NCBI RefSeq assembly: GCF_003955685.1
Contig: NZ_RXHJ01000013.1
Location: 29,122 to 93,121, forward strand
From: Corynebacterium hylobatis
GTDB lineage: Bacteria > Actinomycetota > Actinomycetes > Mycobacteriales > Mycobacteriaceae
Length of the DNA stretch: 64,000 nucleotides
Direction: 5' to 3'
The notes under the pieces are model-generated. The model did not search any database and was not told the DNA's origin. It saw only the letters and a program-made list of their open reading frames with translations. This document shows, in pieces, positions 19,904 through 29,267 of the stretch; within the stretch, counting starts at the first letter, position 1; each line of letters starts with the position of its first letter. The position numbers were made by a program, and so were the translations under genes.

Positions 19904-20608
19904 CTACTCGGTCCGGCGCCGGGACACACCTGCCCCCCGGCGCAGGGCCTGACGGTCACGGGTGACGGTGCGCAGCACGCCTGAGAGGGACTCCTCGAAC
20001 TCGGAGAGCTTGCCCTCCACGAACTCGTCGCACTCGGTGCGCAGACGCTCGGAATCGACGTGCGCGGTGTCGACGATGCGGCGTGCCTCATCGTTGGCGC
20101 GGCGGACGATCTCGGTCTGGGAGACCAGGCGCTCCTGCTCCGCCTCACCCTCGCTGACGCTGCGGTCATAGGAGGCGTTGCCGTCGGCGACAAGCCGGTC
20201 AGCCTCAGCCTGGGCCCGGTGGACGGTGTCCTCGGCCTCCCGGCGGGCCGAGCCGACCAGGTGGTCCGCATCGTCCTCGGCCTTGGCCATGAGGGTGGAG
20301 GCGTGGTGTTCAGCGTCGGCGACCATGGTGTCGGCATCCTGCCGGGCCCGGGCCACGATGTCATCGGCCTGGCTCTCCGCCTCGGCGACCATGTTCCGGG
20401 CGCGTTCCTCGGCTCCGCGCAGGATCTCCTCCTGCTTGTCCAGGACGTCCTGGGCGTCGTCGATCTCCACGGGCAGGGCGTTGCGCAGATCGTCGAGAAG
20501 CGCGAGCATGTCATTGCGCGGCACCATGCAGTTGGAGGTCATGGGCACGCCATAGGCCTGCTCAAGGGTCTGGTTCAGTTCATCGAGGGCCTCAAAAACT
20601 CGGTACAT
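19904..20608 (-). CDS. sepIVA: DivIVA-like septation protein SepIVA
   Basis: 234 residues. The first 80 residues resemble a DivIVA/SepF-associated helical domain (MYRVFEALDELNQTLEQAYG start). From residue 80 to 215 it is one long Ala/Glu/Asp/Arg coiled coil with repeating ADxxxxxARxxAD units. In mycobacteria the homologous gene Rv2927c (SepIVA) lies directly upstream of yceD-rnc-fpg, is a DivIVA-family protein, and localises to the septum and pole; this gene has the same place. ATG at 20606-20608, preceded by a -10 box only six bases away. Confidence 0.85.
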   Translation of the reverse strand: MYRVFEALDELNQTLEQAYGVPMTSNCMVPRNDMLALLDDLRNALPVEIDDAQDVLDKQEEILRGAEERARNMVAEAESQADDIVARARQDADTMVADAEHHASTLMAKAEDDADHLVGSARREAEDTVHRAQAEADRLVADGNASYDRSVSEGEAEQERLVSQTEIVRRANDEARRIVDTAHVDSERLRTECDEFVEGKLSEFEESLSGVLRTVTRDRQALRRGAGVSRRRTE

Positions 20609-20614
20609 GCCCTC

Positions 20615-20620
20615 ATCGTA
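20615..20620 (-). promoter_or_regulatory. -10 box for leaderless sepIVA transcript
   Basis: TACGAT on the minus strand, six bases before the sepIVA ATG. A transcript would begin at or next to the start codon. Confidence 0.4.
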
Positions 20621-20639
20621 GACGACCCGGATGGTGTTT

Positions 20640-20659
20640 CCCTGCTGCGGGAAGCAGGG
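20640..20659 (-). terminator. Terminator of gdh
   Basis: CCCTGCT and AGCAGGG pair over 7 bp around a 6-base loop, 14 bases after the gdh stop codon. Short stem, flanked by A/T triplets. Confidence 0.5.
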
Positions 20660-20672
20660 TTTCCCATGTCCG

Positions 20673-22064
<1,392 letters not shown>

Positions 22065-22117
22065 CTAACGGGTAACAGTTTTCACGCGTGAGGCTGCCCA
22101 TGCAAGTTTCCGACGCG

Positions 22118-22148
22118 TTGAATGCGTCACTCACCCTACCCCTAGACT
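22118..22148 (+). promoter_or_regulatory. Promoter for leaderless glycerate kinase mRNA
   Basis: TTGAAT (22118-22123) and TAGACT (22143-22148), 19 bases apart; the -10 ends eight bases before the ATG at 22157. Confidence 0.5.
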
Positions 22149-22156
22149 TGTATTTC

Positions 22157-23245
22157 ATGGTCCACATCATCATCGCCCCCGACTCCTTCAAGGGCACCGC
22201 CACCGCCGAGCAGGCCGCCCGACTGCTTGGGGAGGGTGTCCGTTCGGTCATCCGGGACGCCCAGATCACCCTCGCACCCATGGCCGACGGCGGGGAGGGC
22301 ACCGCCGCCACCTTCTCCGGCGAGACGATCACCCTGCCCACCACAGACGCCGCCGGCAGGCTGACCGAGGCCTCCTACATCTTCGACGGCTCGACCGCCT
22401 ACATCGACATCGCCGCCGCCTCCGGGTTGCCCGCCGTGGCGGACAATACGGTGCCGCTGACCGGTGACACCTACGGCACCGGTGTCCTCATCGCCGACGC
22501 CCAGACCCGCGGCGCCACCCGGATCGTGCTGTGCCTCGGCGGCTCGGCGACCACAGACGCGGGCACCGGCATCCTCGTCGCCCTGGGCGCCACCCCGATG
22601 GACGAGGCCGGTTATTCCCTGCGCAAGGGCGGCGGATCGCTCGGTGCACTGGCCAGCATCGACACCGCCCAGCTCAACATCCCGGCGGCCGCCCTCGAGT
22701 GGGTGCTGCTCACCGACGTCACCGCCACCGTCCCGGAGGCCGCCACCGTCTATGCCCCGCAGAAGGGCGCCTCCACAGAGGACGTCGCGCTGCTGGAATC
22801 CGCGCTGATCCACACCGCCGTGACCCTCGGCATCGACCCGCAGACCCCGGGTTTCGGGGCCGCCGGCGCAGTGCCGGTGGGTATCCACTGGCTGTCGACC
22901 ATGCTCCACGGCACCGATTCCCACGTCCACGTCCTGCCCGGCGCGCCGCTGGTCGCCGACGCCCTCGGACTGGTCGAGTCGATCCCGCAGGCCAACCTCG
23001 TCATCACGGGTGAGGGGCGTTTCGACGCCCAGTCGCTGACCGGCAAGGTGGTCGGCACCATCGCCGACATCGTCGCGGGCACGGGTGCCACGCTGGCGAT
23101 CGCCGCCGGACGCATCGACGCCGACCCGGGTCCGGGTGTCATCACTGCCGCGATGGGTGAGCCGGTGGACGTGGAGAAGCAGCTCTTCGAGGCGGGCGCG
23201 CAGATCGCCGCGGACTACCTGCGGATCTCCACCGCCCAGGGGTAG
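22157..23245 (+). CDS. glxK: Glycerate kinase
   Basis: Phosphorylates D-glycerate using ATP, the last step of the glyoxylate/glycerate route. 362 residues, close to the GarK/GlxK class. N-terminal IIAPDSFKGTATAEQAA is the family hallmark. PMADGGEGTA, LCLGGSATTDAGTG and LVITGEGRFDAQSLTGK follow in the order expected for this fold. The start is the ATG at 22157, not an earlier in-frame ATG at 22088, because the -10 TAGACT sits eight bases before it and the family begins at this point. Its 3' end overlaps the convergent gene at 23215-23595 by 31 bases. Confidence 0.93.
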   Translation: MVHIIIAPDSFKGTATAEQAARLLGEGVRSVIRDAQITLAPMADGGEGTAATFSGETITLPTTDAAGRLTEASYIFDGSTAYIDIAAASGLPAVADNTVPLTGDTYGTGVLIADAQTRGATRIVLCLGGSATTDAGTGILVALGATPMDEAGYSLRKGGGSLGALASIDTAQLNIPAAALEWVLLTDVTATVPEAATVYAPQKGASTEDVALLESALIHTAVTLGIDPQTPGFGAAGAVPVGIHWLSTMLHGTDSHVHVLPGAPLVADALGLVESIPQANLVITGEGRFDAQSLTGKVVGTIADIVAGTGATLAIAAGRIDADPGPGVITAAMGEPVDVEKQLFEAGAQIAADYLRISTAQG

Positions 23246-23595
23246 ATCGCGGGCACCTCGTGGGCCTGTTCGTTCTCCAGCGCAACGGCATTGGTGGGCA
23301 GGTCCGCCTGCGGGGTGAGGAAACGGGAGAGCACCATCGCCAACTGGTTGACGGAGCCGGTGGCCCCCTCCACGGCGATGACGTAGCGGTGGATCTGGGC
23401 CTGGTACAGGTCGTCCCGGTCCTCGCGCAGACCCTCTTCAATACCTTCGTGAAGTTTCGGGGTGTGGTCGTGGGTGACGGCACCGCCGGTGAGCTTCTCC
23501 GCGGCGATGAGCTTGCTGATCGCCTCCTCGAACACCCCCTGCAGCTGGAGGGCGGGGGCGTCGGGGATGAGGACATCAAACTGGATTGCAGGCAT
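23215..23595 (-). CDS. Conserved corynebacterial protein of unknown function
   Basis: 126 residues, acidic, with no membrane segment, signal peptide or cysteine. It starts MPAIQFDVLIPDAPALQLQG; the middle is charged (EGIEEGLREDRDDLYQ). I know no function. It is convergent with glxK and overlaps its last 31 bases, and divergent from the GalT-like gene 30 bases away, with -10 boxes for both directions in that 30-base gap. The start ATG at 23593-23595 is supported by TAGTGT six bases upstream. Confidence 0.7.
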   Translation of the reverse strand: MPAIQFDVLIPDAPALQLQGVFEEAISKLIAAEKLTGGAVTHDHTPKLHEGIEEGLREDRDDLYQAQIHRYVIAVEGATGSVNQLAMVLSRFLTPQADLPTNAVALENEQAHEVPAIYPWAVEIRR

Positions 23596-23601
23596 GCCTA
23601 A

Positions 23602-23607
23602 ACACTA
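23602..23607 (-). promoter_or_regulatory. -10 box for leaderless transcript of the 126-residue gene
   Basis: TAGTGT on the minus strand, six bases before the ATG at 23595; part of a divergent pair with the box at 23613. Confidence 0.4.
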
Positions 23608-23612
23608 GCCCT

Positions 23613-23618
23613 TAGTCT
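23613..23618 (+). promoter_or_regulatory. -10 box for leaderless transcript of the GalT-like gene
   Basis: TAGTCT, seven bases before the ATG at 23626. Confidence 0.45.
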
Positions 23619-23625
23619 GGGGAGC

Positions 23626-24951
23626 ATGAATCTCCCCGTCAACTCCCACCGCGACCCCATCACCATCATGGTCGATGGGACGATCAAGCAGGTCAACCCG
23701 TTCACCGGGACCGAGGTGTGGACCGTGCCGGGCCGCGGCAACCGGCCGTTGACCAGGCCGGCTGTTGATCCGACGCCGCTGGGCCGCCACGACCGGGACC
23801 GCCGCTGCGCCTTCTGTTCCGCCACCCCGCTGGCCACCCCGCCGGAGAAGTCCCGCATGGTGCGTGAGGACGGGCAATGGCGCATCCTGCACGGCCAGCT
23901 GCCCCACGAGCTGGCGGAGAGCACCGCCGAGTTCCGCCGGGTGCCCAACCTCTTCGAGATCATCTCCTATGACTACTGGTCGAAGAACTACGGTTACGAG
24001 ATGGACCCGGGGACCACGAAACGGATGGCCGACTATCTGGCGGACCCGGCGGGGCGCGCCCACGTCCTCGACATCGTCCGCACCCGCCTGAGCGCCGCCG
24101 GGAAGGATTCCGATCTGCCGGAGGAGCAGCTGCTGGAGTATGCGCCGGCCTATTTCGGTGGCGGGCACGACGTGATCATCAGCCGCCGCCACTTCACCGA
24201 CGAGGCCACCCACACCCACGAGCTGGCCTCCTCGGGCTCTCTGAGTCCGGAGGAGCACTTCGCCTTCACGCTGTTCACCATCGACGGCATCGACGATCTC
24301 TACCAGCGCAACCGCTATGCCCCCTATGTCGCGGCCTTCCAGAACTGGCTGGCCCCCGCCGGCGCCTCCTTCGATCACCTGCACAAGCAGCTGGTGGCCA
24401 TCGACTCCCGGTCCGTCCAGTCCGAGATGGAGATCGCCCGGCTGCGCACCAACCACAACATCTACAACGAGTGGGGCGTGGACTACGCCGGCTACCGCAA
24501 CCTCATCATCGCCGAGAACGACTACGCCGTCGTCCACGCCGGCTTCGGTCACCGCTACCCCACCCTGACCATCTACTCCCGCTCCCCCGTCCCGGAGCCG
24601 TGGCTGCAGTCCAACGACGAGGTCCGCGGCATGAGCGACCTGATTCACGCCTGTCACGCCGCCACCGGTGCGGAGGTGCCCGTCAACGAGGAGTGGCACC
24701 ACCGACCCGTCGACCTGGACCTGCCCATGCCGTGGCGGGTGAACATCAAGTGGCGGGTGTCCACGCTGGCCGGCTTCGAGGGTGGGACGAAGATCTTCGT
24801 CAACACCCTGTCCCCCGACAACATCCGCGACCGGGTGGTCTCCGCGATGTACCGCCTGCGCGACGAGGGGCTGATCGCGCAGGACATCCGCATCGCCACC
24901 GAGTGCCTCCCCCGCCGCAACACTCTCCTGTATAACCCGCTGCTGCAGTAA
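23626..24951 (+). CDS. DUF4921-type, GalT/HIT-superfamily protein
   Basis: 441 residues. It resembles the actinobacterial DUF4921 group, distant relatives of galactose-1-phosphate uridylyltransferase. Supporting features are a C-x-x-C-like start of the fold (RRCAFCSATPLATPP near residue 62), a GALT-like segment SFDHLHKQLVAID in place of the HxHxQ motif, and a later HVLD-rich region with paired histidines. The exact HPHxQ nucleophile motif is altered to FDHLHKQ, so the reaction cannot be read off. The family call is from recollection of this motif order. The start ATG at 23626 has a -10 box seven bases before it. The next gene follows 13 bases downstream on the same strand. Confidence 0.72.
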   Translation: MNLPVNSHRDPITIMVDGTIKQVNPFTGTEVWTVPGRGNRPLTRPAVDPTPLGRHDRDRRCAFCSATPLATPPEKSRMVREDGQWRILHGQLPHELAESTAEFRRVPNLFEIISYDYWSKNYGYEMDPGTTKRMADYLADPAGRAHVLDIVRTRLSAAGKDSDLPEEQLLEYAPAYFGGGHDVIISRRHFTDEATHTHELASSGSLSPEEHFAFTLFTIDGIDDLYQRNRYAPYVAAFQNWLAPAGASFDHLHKQLVAIDSRSVQSEMEIARLRTNHNIYNEWGVDYAGYRNLIIAENDYAVVHAGFGHRYPTLTIYSRSPVPEPWLQSNDEVRGMSDLIHACHAATGAEVPVNEEWHHRPVDLDLPMPWRVNIKWRVSTLAGFEGGTKIFVNTLSPDNIRDRVVSAMYRLRDEGLIAQDIRIATECLPRRNTLLYNPLLQ

Positions 24952-24964
24952 CCTGGCGTTCACG

Positions 24965-26218
24965 ATGAACGACATCACCCATCTCCTCAACCACCACACC
25001 GCGGACCTCGGCTGGCAGCGCGCCTTCTACGAGGATCTGCACGAGCACCCCGAACTCTCCGGCCATGAGCAGGAGACCGCCGGGCGGATTCTGCAGAAAC
25101 TGGCCGACTTCGACTGCGAGGTCATCCCCCACATCGGCGGTCACGGCATCGTCGCCGTCTTCCGCAACGGCGACGGCCCGTGTGCCCTGTTCCGCGCAGA
25201 TTTCGACGCCCTGCCCATCCGCGAGGAAACGGGCGTCCCCTTCGCCTCCACCCAGATCCGCCCCGGCCCCGACGGCAACCCGACCGGGGTGATGCACGCC
25301 TGCGGCCACGACATGCACACCACCGCGCTGCTCGGGGCGTGCGCCATCCTGGACACCCACCGGGAGGCCTGGTCCGGCACATTCATCGCCCTGTTCCAGC
25401 CCGCCGAGGAGACCGGCACCGGCGCCAACGCGATGATCGCCGACGGGCTGCTCCACCGCGTGCCCCGCCCGGACGTCTGCCTGGGGCAGCACGTGATGCC
25501 TGGCCGCGCCGGTGAGGTGCAGACCATGCCGGGCGCCCAGTTCGCCGCGTGTGATTCCATCCGCATCACCATCCCCGGCCGCAGTGCGCATGGCTCGATG
25601 CCGCACAACGCCATCGACCCGACCTTCACCGCCGCGATGATCGTCATCCGGCTGCAGGGCATCGTCGGCCGGGAGGTCAACCCCAACGACTTCGCCGTCG
25701 TCTCCGTGGGCACTCTGCGGGCGGGTTCAACCAACAACATCATCCCGGACTCGGCGGCACTGGTCCTCAACTGCCGGTTCTACGACGTGACCGTCCAGCG
25801 TCGCATCTACGCCGCCATCAAGCGCGTCGTCGAGGCCGAGTGTCTGGCCTCCGGCATCGAGGAGCTGCCCACCTTCGAGTTCTTCGGCCACGGCGAGCTC
25901 ATCGACAATGACACGGGGGTCTTCCGCACCGTCCGTCCCGTCCTCGACTCGGTTTTCGGGGCGGCCTCCGTGGATGCGACCCGCACCACCGTCTCGGAGG
26001 ACTTCGCCAACATCCCCCGCGCCTTCGGTGTGCCCTACCTGTACTGGGTGGTCGGCTGCACGCCGCAGGGACTGTGGGACCGGGCCGTCGCGGAGAACCG
26101 GGTGAAGGAGGACGTGCCGGTCAACCACATGAACACGTTCCTGCCGGAGTACGGCACCACGGTGGAGGCGACCACGAAGGCCGCCGCCGCCGGGGTGCTC
26201 GCCTACCTGTCCCGCTGA
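24965..26218 (+). CDS. M20-family amidohydrolase
   Basis: 417 residues; zinc peptidase/amidase of the hippurate hydrolase and N-acyl-amino-acid deacylase type. RADFDALPIREETGVPF and MHACGHDMHTTALLGAC carry zinc ligands. LFQPAEETGTGANAMIADGLL has the catalytic glutamate pair. LGQHVMPGRAGEV and GRSAHGSMPHNAIDP mark the dimerisation domain, and a C-terminal ligand lies near GCTPQGLWD. The substrate is not predictable. It begins 13 bases after the GalT-like gene, probably in one transcript. Confidence 0.88.
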   Translation: MNDITHLLNHHTADLGWQRAFYEDLHEHPELSGHEQETAGRILQKLADFDCEVIPHIGGHGIVAVFRNGDGPCALFRADFDALPIREETGVPFASTQIRPGPDGNPTGVMHACGHDMHTTALLGACAILDTHREAWSGTFIALFQPAEETGTGANAMIADGLLHRVPRPDVCLGQHVMPGRAGEVQTMPGAQFAACDSIRITIPGRSAHGSMPHNAIDPTFTAAMIVIRLQGIVGREVNPNDFAVVSVGTLRAGSTNNIIPDSAALVLNCRFYDVTVQRRIYAAIKRVVEAECLASGIEELPTFEFFGHGELIDNDTGVFRTVRPVLDSVFGAASVDATRTTVSEDFANIPRAFGVPYLYWVVGCTPQGLWDRAVAENRVKEDVPVNHMNTFLPEYGTTVEATTKAAAAGVLAYLSR

Positions 26219-26240
26219 GGCGCGCGGCGGGCGGTGGGCC

Positions 26241-26246
26241 TATATG
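26241..26246 (+). promoter_or_regulatory. Probable -10 box of glgP
   Basis: TATATG about 80 bases upstream of the glgP ATG; the leader ends in a TCAGGAG ribosome site. Confidence 0.45.
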
Positions 26247-26328
26247 CTGGGGCGGGCGGTCCGCACCCGTGTGCGTGCCCGCTTTGTTTTGTTGCGAGAC
26301 GACCATCGAAGCCTCAGGAGCGATCCAC

Positions 26329-28713
26329 ATGAGTGAGACCCTGCCCGCATTGAACACGACTGTCGCCGGCCACGTGCGCGCCGCCTCCGGTGCCACGCCG
26401 GAGAATGCCACCGACTACAAGTTCTGGTTCGGGCTCTCCCGCAGCGTCATGGAGCAGATCGCAGACAACTGGGAGGCCACCACGGAGGCCTACGCGGGTG
26501 TGCGCCAGCAGCACTACTTCTCCGCCGAGTTCCTCATGGGCCGTGCGCTGCTGAACAACCTCACCAACCTCGGCATGGTCGAGGAAGCGGAGGAGGCTGT
26601 CCGTGAGCTCGGCCATGAGCTCAGCGACGTCCTCGACGCGGAGAGTGACGCCGCGCTGGGCAACGGTGGCCTGGGTCGCCTCGCCGCCTGCTTCCTGGAT
26701 TCCTCCGCGACGCAGAACCTGCCGGTCACCGGCTACGGCATCCTCTACCGCTACGGCCTGTTCAAGCAGATCTTCGACCACGGCTTCCAGACCGAGCAGC
26801 CGGACGCGTGGAAGGAGAACGGCTACCCCTTCTACATCCGCCGCGAGGAGCAGCCGCGTATCGTCCACTTCGAGGACATGACCGTCCGCGCCGTGCCCTA
26901 CGACATGCCGATCACCGGCTACGGCACCGACAACGTGGGCACCCTGCGTCTGTGGAAGGCCGAGCCGATGGAGGAGTTCGACTACGACGCCTTCAACTCG
27001 CAGCGTTTCACCGATGCGATCGTCGAACGCGAGCGCGTCATGGACCTGTGCCGCGTGCTCTACCCCAACGACACCACCTACGCCGGCAAGGTGCTGCGCG
27101 TGCGCCAGCAGTACTTCTTCGTCTCCGCCTCCCTGCAGGCGATGATCGAGTCGCACATCGAGAACCACGGCGACCTGTCGACCTTCGCCGAGTACAACTG
27201 CATCCAGCTCAATGACACCCACCCGGTGCTGGCCATCCCCGAGCTCATGCGCCTGCTTCTCGACGAGCACGACATGGGCTGGGAGGAGGCCTGGGACATC
27301 GTCGCGGCGACCTTCGCCTACACCAACCACACCGTCCTCACCGAGGCCCTCGAGCAGTGGAACGTCACCATCTTCCAGCAGCTCTTCGGCCGTATCTGGG
27401 AGCTCGTCCTCGAGATCGACCGCCGGTTCCGCGATGAGCTGCGCGAGGAGGGCCTCGACGAGGGGCACATCCACCGCATGTCCCCGGTCCAGGACGGCCA
27501 TGTCCACATGGCGTGGATCGCCTGCTACGCGGCCTACTCCATCAACGGTGTCGCGGCGCTGCACACCGAGATCATCAAACGCGACACCCTCGGTGACTGG
27601 CACGCCATCTGGCCGGAGAAGTTCAACAACAAGACCAACGGTGTCACCCCACGCCGCTGGCTGAAGATGTGCAACCCGCGCCTGTCCGACCTGCTCACCC
27701 GCCTCATCGGCTCGGACGCCTGGGTCACCGACATGGACCTGCTCAAGGACATCGCACACTACGCCGATGACGAGACCGTGATGCAGGAACTGCTCGACAT
27801 CAAGGACGCCAACAAGGCCGACTTCGCCGAGTGGATCAGGGAGCGCCAGGACATCGAGATCGACCCGACCTCGATCTACGACACCCAGATCAAGCGCCTC
27901 CACGAGTACAAGCGCCAGCTGCTCAACGCCCTGTACATCCTCGATCTCTACCTGCGCATCAAGGAGGACGGGCTCAAGGACGTGCCGAAGCGCACCTTCA
28001 TCTTCGGTGCGAAGGCCGCGCCGGGCTACCACCGTGCCAAGGCCATCATCAAGCTGATCAACGAGATCGCCCACGTGGTCAACAACGACCCGGAGGTCAA
28101 CAAGGTCATCCGTGTCGTGTTCGTGGAGAACTACAACGTCTCCCCCGCCGAGCACATCATCCCGGCCACCGATGTCTCCGAGCAGATCTCCACCGCCGGC
28201 AAGGAGGCCTCCGGCACCGGCAACATGAAGTTCATGATGAACGGTGCGCTGACCCTGGGTACTCTGGACGGCGCGAACGTGGAGATCCACGAGGCTGTCG
28301 GCGATGACAACGCCTACATCTTCGGTGCCAAGGAGGAGGAACTGCCGGAGCTGCGCGCCAGCTACAACCCGCACCACGCCTACGAGACGATCCCGGGTCT
28401 CAAGCGCACCCTCGACGCGCTCATCGACGGCCGTCTCAACGACAGCGGCACCGGAATGTTCCACGACCTGCGTTCCTCGCTTCTCGACGGCGGCGGCTGG
28501 GAGACCCCGGACATCTACTACGTCCTGGGTGACTTCGCCGACTACCGCGAGACCCGCGATCGCATGGCCGAGGACTTCTACGCCGACCGCCAGCACTGGG
28601 CACGCATGTGCTGGGAGAACATCTGCGCCTCGGGCCGATTCTCCTCCGACCGCACCATCAACGACTACGCCCGTGAGGTGTGGAAGCTGGAACCCACCCC
28701 GGTGACCCGCTAG
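26329..28713 (+). CDS. glgP: Glycogen/alpha-glucan phosphorylase
   Basis: Releases glucose-1-phosphate from glycogen or maltodextrin with pyridoxal phosphate. 794 residues, the bacterial length. The N-terminal part has FWFGLSRSVMEQIADN and YFSAEFLMGRALLNNL. The glucan site is in the NNKTNGVTPRRWLKMCNP region. The cofactor lysine is K634 in EASGTGNMKFMMNGALTLGTLDGANVEI. The ATG at 26329-26331 is used because CAGGAG sits eight bases ahead; the longer open frame upstream has no family similarity. glgX and the treY/treZ genes of the same carbohydrate pool are further right. Confidence 0.96.
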   Translation: MSETLPALNTTVAGHVRAASGATPENATDYKFWFGLSRSVMEQIADNWEATTEAYAGVRQQHYFSAEFLMGRALLNNLTNLGMVEEAEEAVRELGHELSDVLDAESDAALGNGGLGRLAACFLDSSATQNLPVTGYGILYRYGLFKQIFDHGFQTEQPDAWKENGYPFYIRREEQPRIVHFEDMTVRAVPYDMPITGYGTDNVGTLRLWKAEPMEEFDYDAFNSQRFTDAIVERERVMDLCRVLYPNDTTYAGKVLRVRQQYFFVSASLQAMIESHIENHGDLSTFAEYNCIQLNDTHPVLAIPELMRLLLDEHDMGWEEAWDIVAATFAYTNHTVLTEALEQWNVTIFQQLFGRIWELVLEIDRRFRDELREEGLDEGHIHRMSPVQDGHVHMAWIACYAAYSINGVAALHTEIIKRDTLGDWHAIWPEKFNNKTNGVTPRRWLKMCNPRLSDLLTRLIGSDAWVTDMDLLKDIAHYADDETVMQELLDIKDANKADFAEWIRERQDIEIDPTSIYDTQIKRLHEYKRQLLNALYILDLYLRIKEDGLKDVPKRTFIFGAKAAPGYHRAKAIIKLINEIAHVVNNDPEVNKVIRVVFVENYNVSPAEHIIPATDVSEQISTAGKEASGTGNMKFMMNGALTLGTLDGANVEIHEAVGDDNAYIFGAKEEELPELRASYNPHHAYETIPGLKRTLDALIDGRLNDSGTGMFHDLRSSLLDGGGWETPDIYYVLGDFADYRETRDRMAEDFYADRQHWARMCWENICASGRFSSDRTINDYAREVWKLEPTPVTR

Positions 28714-28779
28714 CCCCGGGCAGGGGCACCGGCTGGTTCCCAGGGAAAGGAGTTTGGCATACTCCCCCGGGTACCTTCT

Positions 28780-28785
28780 GATAAT
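28780..28785 (+). promoter_or_regulatory. -10 box for the excalibur lipoprotein
   Basis: GATAAT, nine bases before the ATG at 28795; TTGGCA at 28754-28759 is a possible -35 at a long 20-base spacing. Confidence 0.45.
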
Positions 28786-28794
28786 GGAGCCCCC

Positions 28795-29196
28795 ATGCGC
28801 ACACGCCTGTCCCTGCTTCTCCTGCTCAGCCCGCTGGTGCTCGCCGCCTGCGGCACCAGTGCCGCCGAGACCGCCCCGGTGACGGTCACCCGGACCACCA
28901 CCGCGACGACTACCGCCACCGCGACAGTCACCGCCACCCCGGAGGTGACGACAGTCACCGAGACCGTGACAGACACGGCCACCATCACCGCCCAGGCGGC
29001 GGCCCCGTCCCCGGAGCAGGCGAACACCGCCCCCATGGGCTTCGTCGCCGCACCCGAGCCTGCCCCGGCCCCGGCATCGACCTACTACAAGAACTGTGCC
29101 GCGGCCAGGGCCGCCGGCGCGGCCCCGGTCTACCGCGGCTCACCCGGTTACGGCACGCACCTGGACCGCGACGGCGACGGCATCGGCTGCGAATAA
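28795..29196 (+). CDS. Lipoprotein with C-terminal excalibur domain
   Basis: 133 residues. The signal peptide ends in the lipobox LVLAAC, so the mature protein should be lipidated at Cys19 or so by Lgt (gene at 30703-31560) and anchored outside the membrane. Then comes a Thr/Val/Ala-rich, extended stretch (roughly 25-75) and a Pro/Ala linker. The C-terminal 40 residues form an excalibur calcium-binding motif: YYKNCAAARAAGAAPVYRGS and DRDGDGIGCE. No enzyme domain. Function unknown; a calcium-dependent cell-wall contact is plausible from the domain. Confidence 0.88.
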   Translation: MRTRLSLLLLLSPLVLAACGTSAAETAPVTVTRTTTATTTATATVTATPEVTTVTETVTDTATITAQAAAPSPEQANTAPMGFVAAPEPAPAPASTYYKNCAAARAAGAAPVYRGSPGYGTHLDRDGDGIGCE

Positions 29197-29204
29197 GGCC
29201 CGGT

Positions 29205-29256
29205 GAAAGCCGGAGGCGGCGGAGAGGAACTGTCCTCTCCGCCGCCTCCGGCTTTC
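29205..29256. terminator. Strong bidirectional terminator
   Basis: A perfect 24-bp stem with an ACTG loop (29205-29228 with 29233-29256) between the convergent lipoprotein gene and pyk, with A-run and T-run at the two feet, so it can work in both directions. Confidence 0.88.
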
Positions 29257-29267
29257 GGCGGGTCAGG

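Noticed and set aside
26314..28596. Open frame of 760 codons on the minus strand
   Set aside because: Antisense to glgP; Val/Asp/Gly-rich with no motif.
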